Assembly: GCA_035444405.1 (NCBI GenBank)
Contig: DAOMOP010000123.1
Span: forward strand, 1 to 12,099
DNA length: 12,099 nucleotides
Origin: DAOMOP01 sp035444405
GTDB taxonomy: Bacteria > Pseudomonadota > Gammaproteobacteria > Burkholderiales > Rhodocyclaceae
Direction: 5' to 3'
Below are positions 8,126 through 12,099 of this stretch, piece after piece (the stretch's first letter is position 1; the number at the start of each line of letters is the position of its first letter). Made by a program: the position numbers and the translations under genes. The notes below the pieces were generated by a model. The model did no database searches. It saw nothing but the letters and a program-made list of their open reading frames with translations, and was not told where the DNA came from.

Positions 8126-8365
8126 CTACAGCAGTTCGTGCTCGGCGAGCTTGCGGCGCAGCGTGTTGCGGTTGATGCCGAGCATCTGCGCCGCCGCGGT
8201 CTGGTTGCCGTTGGTGCGCTGCAGCACGAATTCGAGCATCGGGCGCTCGACATGGCGGATCACCATGTCGTAGATCGCGGCCGGCTTCTCGCCGTCGAGG
8301 TCGCGAAAGTACTGGTCGAGCGTGCGCTGCACGGACTCGGCGATATCGTTCGGGCGGCTGCTCAT
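8126..8365 (-). CDS. fis: DNA-binding protein Fis
   Basis: Fis is a small dimeric nucleoid protein that bends DNA and regulates rRNA operons, recombination and replication. The 79-residue product matches the short betaproteobacterial forms and lacks most of the N-terminal arm of enterobacterial Fis (98 residues). The C-terminal helix-turn-helix is clear at about residues 52-73 (NGNQTAAAQMLGINRNTLRR). The ATG at 8365 overlaps the dusB TGA in ATGA, and AGGA at 8375-8378 gives a ribosome-binding site 9 nt upstream. The dusB-fis pairing is conserved in proteobacteria, and in E. coli translation of dusB is reported to aid fis expression. The overlap here fits such coupling. Confidence 0.96.
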   Translation of the reverse strand: MSSRPNDIAESVQRTLDQYFRDLDGEKPAAIYDMVIRHVERPMLEFVLQRTNGNQTAAAQMLGINRNTLRRKLAEHELL

Positions 8366-9384
8366 GCGGCAAGTTCCTGCGGAAAGTCGTCTTCGTAGCG
8401 AAGGCGGGCATCCTGCTCGGCCAGCTCGCCGAAGAAGGTGTCGACGGCGTCGAGCTGCGCGCGCACGTCGCCGAGCTGGTTCATCATGCGGCGAAACGCC
8501 GCCGAACCGACCAGTCCCTTCGTGTACCACGAGATGTGCTTGCGCGCGATCTTCACGCCGGTGTCCTCGCCGTAGAACGCGTAGAGGTCGGCGAGGTGTT
8601 CGCGGCACACCTGCAGGATCTCGCTCACCAGCGGCGGCGGCAGGTGCTCGCCGGTGGCGAGGAAGTGCTCGATCTCGCGGAAGATCCACGGCCGTCCCTG
8701 CGCGGCGCGACCGATCATCACGCCGTCCGCGCCGGTGTAGTCGAGCACGAAGCGGGCCTTCTCGGGGGTGGTGATGTCGCCGTTGGCGATCACCGGGATG
8801 CGCACGAGCTGCTTGACGCGCGCGATCGTGTCGTATTCGGCGCTGCCCATGTACTGGTCGGCGCGCGTGCGCCCGTGGATCGCCAGCGCACGGATGCCGG
8901 CATCCTCGGCGATGCGGGCGATCGTCGGCGCGTTGCGGTGTTCGCGGTTCCAGCCGGTGCGGATCTTCAAGGTGACCGGGGTGTGCGGCACCGCCGCGAT
9001 CACGGCCTCGAGGATGCGCGCGACCAGCGGCTCGTCCTGCAGCAGCGCCGAGCCGGCCATCACGTTGCACACCTTCTTGGCCGGACAGCCCATGTTGATG
9101 TCGATGATCTGGGCGCCGCGCTCGGCGTTGTAGCGGGCGGCCTCGGCCATCATCGCCGGATCGGCGCCGGCGATCTGGACCGAGATCGGATCGACCTCGC
9201 CGGCGTGATTGGCGCGCCGCTGGGTCTTGGCGCTGCCGTACAGCAGCGAGTTCGAGGTCACCATCTCGGACACCGCGACCCCTGCCCCGAGCCGCTTGCA
9301 CAGCTGGCGAAACGGGCGGTCGGTGACCCCCGCCATCGGCGCGACGAAGAGATTATTGCGCAGCGTGAAACCGGCGAACTGCAT
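8362..9384 (-). CDS. dusB: tRNA-dihydrouridine synthase B
   Basis: DusB is an FMN and NADPH enzyme that reduces specific uridines in tRNA to dihydrouridine. The 340-residue product has the full TIM-barrel pattern: APMAGVTDRPFRQLC near the N-terminus for FMN binding, INMGCPAKKV with the catalytic cysteine at residue 100, LKIRTGW (139-145), HGRTRADQYMG (170-180), PVIANGDI, and the phosphate-binding GADGVMIGRAAQGRPW. The start MQFAGFTLRNN at 9384 matches the family N-terminus. An in-frame extension to 9492 exists but would run through the probable promoter and encodes nonconserved sequence. The stop overlaps the fis start by 4 nt. The gene is intact. Confidence 0.96.
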   Translation of the reverse strand: MQFAGFTLRNNLFVAPMAGVTDRPFRQLCKRLGAGVAVSEMVTSNSLLYGSAKTQRRANHAGEVDPISVQIAGADPAMMAEAARYNAERGAQIIDINMGCPAKKVCNVMAGSALLQDEPLVARILEAVIAAVPHTPVTLKIRTGWNREHRNAPTIARIAEDAGIRALAIHGRTRADQYMGSAEYDTIARVKQLVRIPVIANGDITTPEKARFVLDYTGADGVMIGRAAQGRPWIFREIEHFLATGEHLPPPLVSEILQVCREHLADLYAFYGEDTGVKIARKHISWYTKGLVGSAAFRRMMNQLGDVRAQLDAVDTFFGELAEQDARLRYEDDFPQELAA

Positions 9385-9431
9385 GGGCGATCGATGACAG
9401 GCGGGAGGCGGTTGAGCGGGGGGAAGGCGGT

Positions 9432-9437
9432 ATTCTA
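9432..9437 (-). promoter_or_regulatory. Candidate -10 box of the dusB-fis(-purH-purD-hemF) promoter
   Basis: On the minus strand, TAGAAT (5 of 6 to the -10 consensus) lies in the 118-nt gap between ubiH and dusB, preceded by GGGG and followed by ACCGCC. A start near 9425 would give a leader of about 40 nt. No convincing -35 is present at 16-18 nt spacing. The GC-rich stretch directly after the -10 resembles the discriminator of promoters inhibited by ppGpp/DksA, as known for E. coli dusB-fis; applying that here is inference. Confidence 0.4.
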
Positions 9438-9502
9438 CCCCAAGCGGTCCCGCCCCGGCAGTCCGGTTGCGCGCGGTGTTGCGGGACAGCAACGCGTGCC
9501 TT

Positions 9503-10651
9503 TCACGGCCACGCGCGTGCGCCGAACATCATGCGCCGTGCGACGAAGCCGCGCAGCGGCGGCACGAGATCGAGCGCGAGCAGGCCGGCGCCGCGCAGTC
9601 CGCGCAGCGGCGCCGAGTCGCGGCTGAACAGACGCACCAGGGTGTCGGTGAAACCGATGGCGCCGGCGCGATCGAGCGTGCGGGCGCGTGCGTAGGCGGC
9701 GAGCAGCGCTGCTTGCCCCGGATCACCGCCGTGCCGCGACAGCGTGTCGGCCAGTGCCCAGACGTCGCGCAGGGCCAGGTTGAAGCCCTGGCCGGCCACC
9801 GGATGCAGGGTCTGCGCGGCATTGCCGAGCCACACCGTGCGCCGTCCGACGGGCTCGCGACGGTAGCGCAACGCGAGCGGATGGCGCTGGCGCGCGCTCA
9901 CCGTCTCGAGGGCAACGCGGCGGCCGAAGCACGCCTGCAGCCGCGCGAGGTAGGCCGCATCGTCGAGTGCGAGCAGCGCGTCGGCCTCGGTGTCGGCGAC
10001 GACGTGGACGACCGCGTAGCGCTCCGCGCAGGGCAGCAGCGCCACCGGTCCGGTGGGCGTGAAGCGCTCGTAGGCCCGGCCGTGATGGCCCCCACGCGGG
10101 CTCGTAAATGCGATCAGCGCATGCTGGCCGTAGTCGCGGCCGCGCACCGCCGTGTCGTCGGCGCGGCATTCGGCACACGCGAGCAGGCGCGCCGCGAGGG
10201 TTTCGGGCGCGTGCGTACCGGCGCGGTGCAGCGTCGCGACGACGTCGGCGCTGCCCGGCACGATGCCATCGACGGTGGTCTCGTCGCACACCGTGATGCC
10301 GGCGCGCTCGACCGCGGCGCGCAGCGTGCGTGCGAGCGCGCCGGCCGGCGTGACGTAGCCGAGCGCGGGCACGTCGTGATCGGCGGCGCGGATCAGCGTG
10401 CGTCCGAAGCCGCCCTGCTGCGAGACGTGGATGGTCTCGATCGGCGTGACCGGCAGCCCGTCCCACGCGCCGAGCCGCTCGAGCGTGAGGCGCGTGCCGT
10501 ACGACAGGGCGAGCACGCGCGCGTCGGCGGCGACCGCGGCGGGCGTACGCGCATCGGCGAGGACGATGTCGAGCCCGCTGTCCGCCAGCGCCACAGCCAG
10601 CGCGAGCCCCGCCGGCCCGCCGCCGACGATCAGCACATCATGCCGCCGCAT
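9503..10651 (-). CDS. ubiH: UbiH-type FAD-dependent ubiquinone-biosynthesis hydroxylase
   Basis: This 382-residue protein belongs to the UbiH/UbiF/COQ6 flavin monooxygenases, which use O2 and NAD(P)H to hydroxylate the ring of ubiquinone precursors. The FAD-binding VGGGPAGLALAVAL is at residues 9-22, followed by ARVLALSYGTRLTLERLG (44-61). The C-terminal FAD motif GNAAQTLHPVAGQGFNL (276-292) is the UbiH form, which favours UbiH over UbiF or UbiI; the exact ring position is not provable from sequence. The mid-protein DG-type motif is atypical, reading AECRADDTAVR with E161-C162 in place of Asp-Gly. The ATG at 10651 overlaps the end of pepP by 14 nt and has GAGG 6 nt upstream (10658-10661). The pepP-ubiH order is common in proteobacteria. 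Confidence 0.88.
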   Translation of the reverse strand: MRRHDVLIVGGGPAGLALAVALADSGLDIVLADARTPAAVAADARVLALSYGTRLTLERLGAWDGLPVTPIETIHVSQQGGFGRTLIRAADHDVPALGYVTPAGALARTLRAAVERAGITVCDETTVDGIVPGSADVVATLHRAGTHAPETLAARLLACAECRADDTAVRGRDYGQHALIAFTSPRGGHHGRAYERFTPTGPVALLPCAERYAVVHVVADTEADALLALDDAAYLARLQACFGRRVALETVSARQRHPLALRYRREPVGRRTVWLGNAAQTLHPVAGQGFNLALRDVWALADTLSRHGGDPGQAALLAAYARARTLDRAGAIGFTDTLVRLFSRDSAPLRGLRGAGLLALDLVPPLRGFVARRMMFGARAWP

Positions 10652-11958
10652 CGGCCGCCTCGCGCATCAGCGCCTCGATCTCCCCGACCGTGCGCGGCAC
10701 CGCATCGGTGATGAACTCGCAGCCCTCGGCGGTGACGGCGGCGTCGTCCTCGATGCGCACGCCGATGTTCCAGTAGGCCTCCGGCACGTCCGCGGCGGGG
10801 CGCACGTAGCAGCCCGGCTCGACCGTCAGCACCATGCCCGGTTCGAAGCGCCGCCACTCGCCGCCCTGCTTGTACTCGCCCGCGTCATGGACGTCGCGCC
10901 CGAGCCAGTGGCCGGTGCGGTGCATGTAGAAGCGGCGGTAGTCGCCGTTGTCGACCAGCTCGTCGACGGTGCCGGCGAGCAGGCCGAGATCGATCAGGCC
11001 TTGCGTGATCACGCGCACCGCCGCCTCGTGCGGCTCGTTCCAGTGCGCGCCGGGACGAATCGCGGCCTTCGCGGCGCCCTGCGCGGCCAGCACGAGCGCA
11101 TAGATGTCGCGCTGGGCCGCGGTGAAGCGCCCATTGACCGGGAAGGTGCGCGTGATGTCCGAGGCGTAGCCGTCGAGCTCGCAGCCGGCGTCGATCAGCA
11201 GCAGGTCGCCGTCGGCCATGCGGCGGTCGTTGGCGACGTAGTGCAGCACGCACGCGTTCGGGCCGCTGGCGACGATCGACGGGTAGGCCGGCGACTGGCT
11301 GCCGGCGGCACGAAACGCGGCGTCCCGGGCGCGTGGCGGCCATTGCGCGCCGGTGCGCGGCGGCCGAGATCGCGGCGGCGCGGCGCATCGTCGCGAGCTC
11401 GGTGGCGTCCTTGACGAGGCGCATCTCGTCGAGCTCGGCGCGCACGTCGCGGATGCTGTGCGGCGGCACGGTGCCGGCGCGCGCATCGGCGCGCACGGCG
11501 TTGAGCGCGCGCGTGATGCGCGCGTCCCACGCCTCGTCGTAGCCGAACCCGCACCACAGCACGGGCTGGTCGGCGAGCAGTTCGCGCAGCTTGAGGTCGA
11601 GGTCGCCGATCGTCCACGCCTCGTCGAAGCCGAACAGGCTGCAGGCGGCCTCCGGGCCGAAGCGATGGCCGTCCCAGACCTCGCGCTCCTCGTTCTTCTC
11701 GCGGCAGAACAGAACCGATTTCGGCGTGTCGCCGGCCACCAGCACCACTGCCGCCTCGGGTTCGCCGAAGCCGGTCAGGTAGTGGAAGTAACTGTCGAAA
11801 CGGTACGGATAGTGGGTATCGCGGTTGCGCGTGAGTTCAGGCGCCGTGTGGATCACGGCGACGCCGCCGCCGGCGGCGCGCATGCGTGCGATCAGGCGTT
11901 CGCGGCGTGCGCGAAAGGGCGCGATGTCCATCGTGAAGCTGTCGTTCGGTGTGATCAT
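10638..11958 (-). pseudogene. pepP: Xaa-Pro aminopeptidase (aminopeptidase P), interrupted by a deletion of about 32 nt
   Basis: PepP removes N-terminal residues preceding proline; it is a dinuclear manganese enzyme of the creatinase/pita-bread fold. The first frame from ATG 11958 encodes the N-terminal domain (residues about 11-180, including NRDTHYPYRFDSYFHYLTGF) up to AATRPG (residue 212, near 11323). The family then expects a helix of the type MxEYxxEAEL, but this is missing, and FRAAGSQSPAYPSIVASG follows in another frame. From there all metal ligands are present: the two aspartates of LIDAGCELDGYASD, the histidine of GHWLGRDVHD, and the glutamates of LTVEPGCYV and GVRIEDDA. Restoring 32 nt gives 450 residues, the usual size. 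A later in-frame ATG at 11931 (MDIAPF) is an alternative start. The TGA at 10638-10640 lies inside the ubiH start region. Confidence 0.9.
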
Positions 11959-11964
11959 GGTGCG

Positions 11965-11970
11965 ATTATG
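11965..11970 (-). promoter_or_regulatory. -10-like box immediately before pepP
   Basis: On the minus strand, CATAAT (5 of 6 to consensus) ends 6 nt before the ATG at 11958. If used, transcription would start at or very near that ATG, giving a leaderless message; no Shine-Dalgarno sequence is present there. No -35-like hexamer is seen at 16-18 nt spacing. Beyond it, 11971-12099 is extremely GC-rich with no gene I recognise. Confidence 0.22.
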
Positions 11971-12099
11971 GCACTGCGGCGTCGCCTGCGGTTCCGCGCG
12001 GCCGCTCGGGCGGGTGCGCCGTGGCGCCGCTGCGCGGCGGCGCGTCGATCCGAGGCCGCGCCCGACGCGCCGGCCGCTGGCGGCGCGCATCGGGCCGGG

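Noticed and set aside
9476..9495. Hairpin just after the ubiH stop, considered as a pepP-ubiH terminator
   Set aside because: The stem is only about 7 bp with one wobble pair, and the minus-strand sequence after it has no T-tract, so termination is not supported.
9467..10711. 414-codon open frame antisense to ubiH
   Set aside because: It is in codon register with ubiH and explained by the same scarcity of TTA/CTA/TCA codons; ubiH has clear FAD motifs and this frame has none.
11971..12099. Arginine-rich open frame extending upstream of pepP to 12090
   Set aside because: The extension has no conserved motif, shows the composition of non-coding GC-rich DNA, and lies upstream of the natural PepP N-terminus.

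Overview
This window looks like ordinary chromosome from a very GC-rich betaproteobacterium, probably of the Azoarcus/Thauera/Rhodocyclales type. That placement is inferred from gene order, protein style and base composition; no database was consulted. It holds two core blocks that converge near position 4,100. I see no mobile element, CRISPR array, RNA gene or cargo island, and no previously undescribed system.

The plus-strand block (1-4013) is the tail of a heme operon: the last codons of hemC, then hemD, hemX and hemY. hemC and hemD are tightly spaced. A 134-bp gap with a candidate extended -10 promoter separates hemD from hemX. hemX and hemY are coupled, and a strong hairpin with a T-tract at 4057-4096 ends the block. 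HemC and HemD make uroporphyrinogen III. HemX and HemY are inner-membrane accessory proteins of heme synthesis.

The minus-strand block reads right to left as pepP, ubiH, dusB, fis, purH, purD, hemF (11958 down to 4216). pepP and ubiH overlap by 14 nt. A TAGAAT box in the 118-nt gap before dusB probably starts a dusB-fis-purH-purD-hemF transcript. dusB and fis overlap in ATGA. The block combines tRNA modification and a nucleoid protein with the last steps of purine synthesis and the aerobic coproporphyrinogen oxidase. pepP-ubiH is a proline aminopeptidase next to a ubiquinone hydroxylase.

The most notable observation is that four of the ten full-length genes are interrupted by small indels. 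hemX has lost 1 nt just after an 18-bp tandem repeat. hemF has lost 2 nt (or gained 1), and purH has lost 1 nt. pepP has an apparent deletion of about 32 nt. In each case the conserved protein resumes in another frame and keeps its family motifs to the normal C-terminus. The simplest reading is sequencing or assembly error, or alternatively very recent gene inactivation. Coordinates given for those genes span the whole reconstructed coding region.

No gap between genes exceeds 300 bases. The 4014-4215 gap holds only the terminator. The 141 bases at the right end (11959-12099) hold a -10-like box next to pepP and otherwise nothing I recognise.
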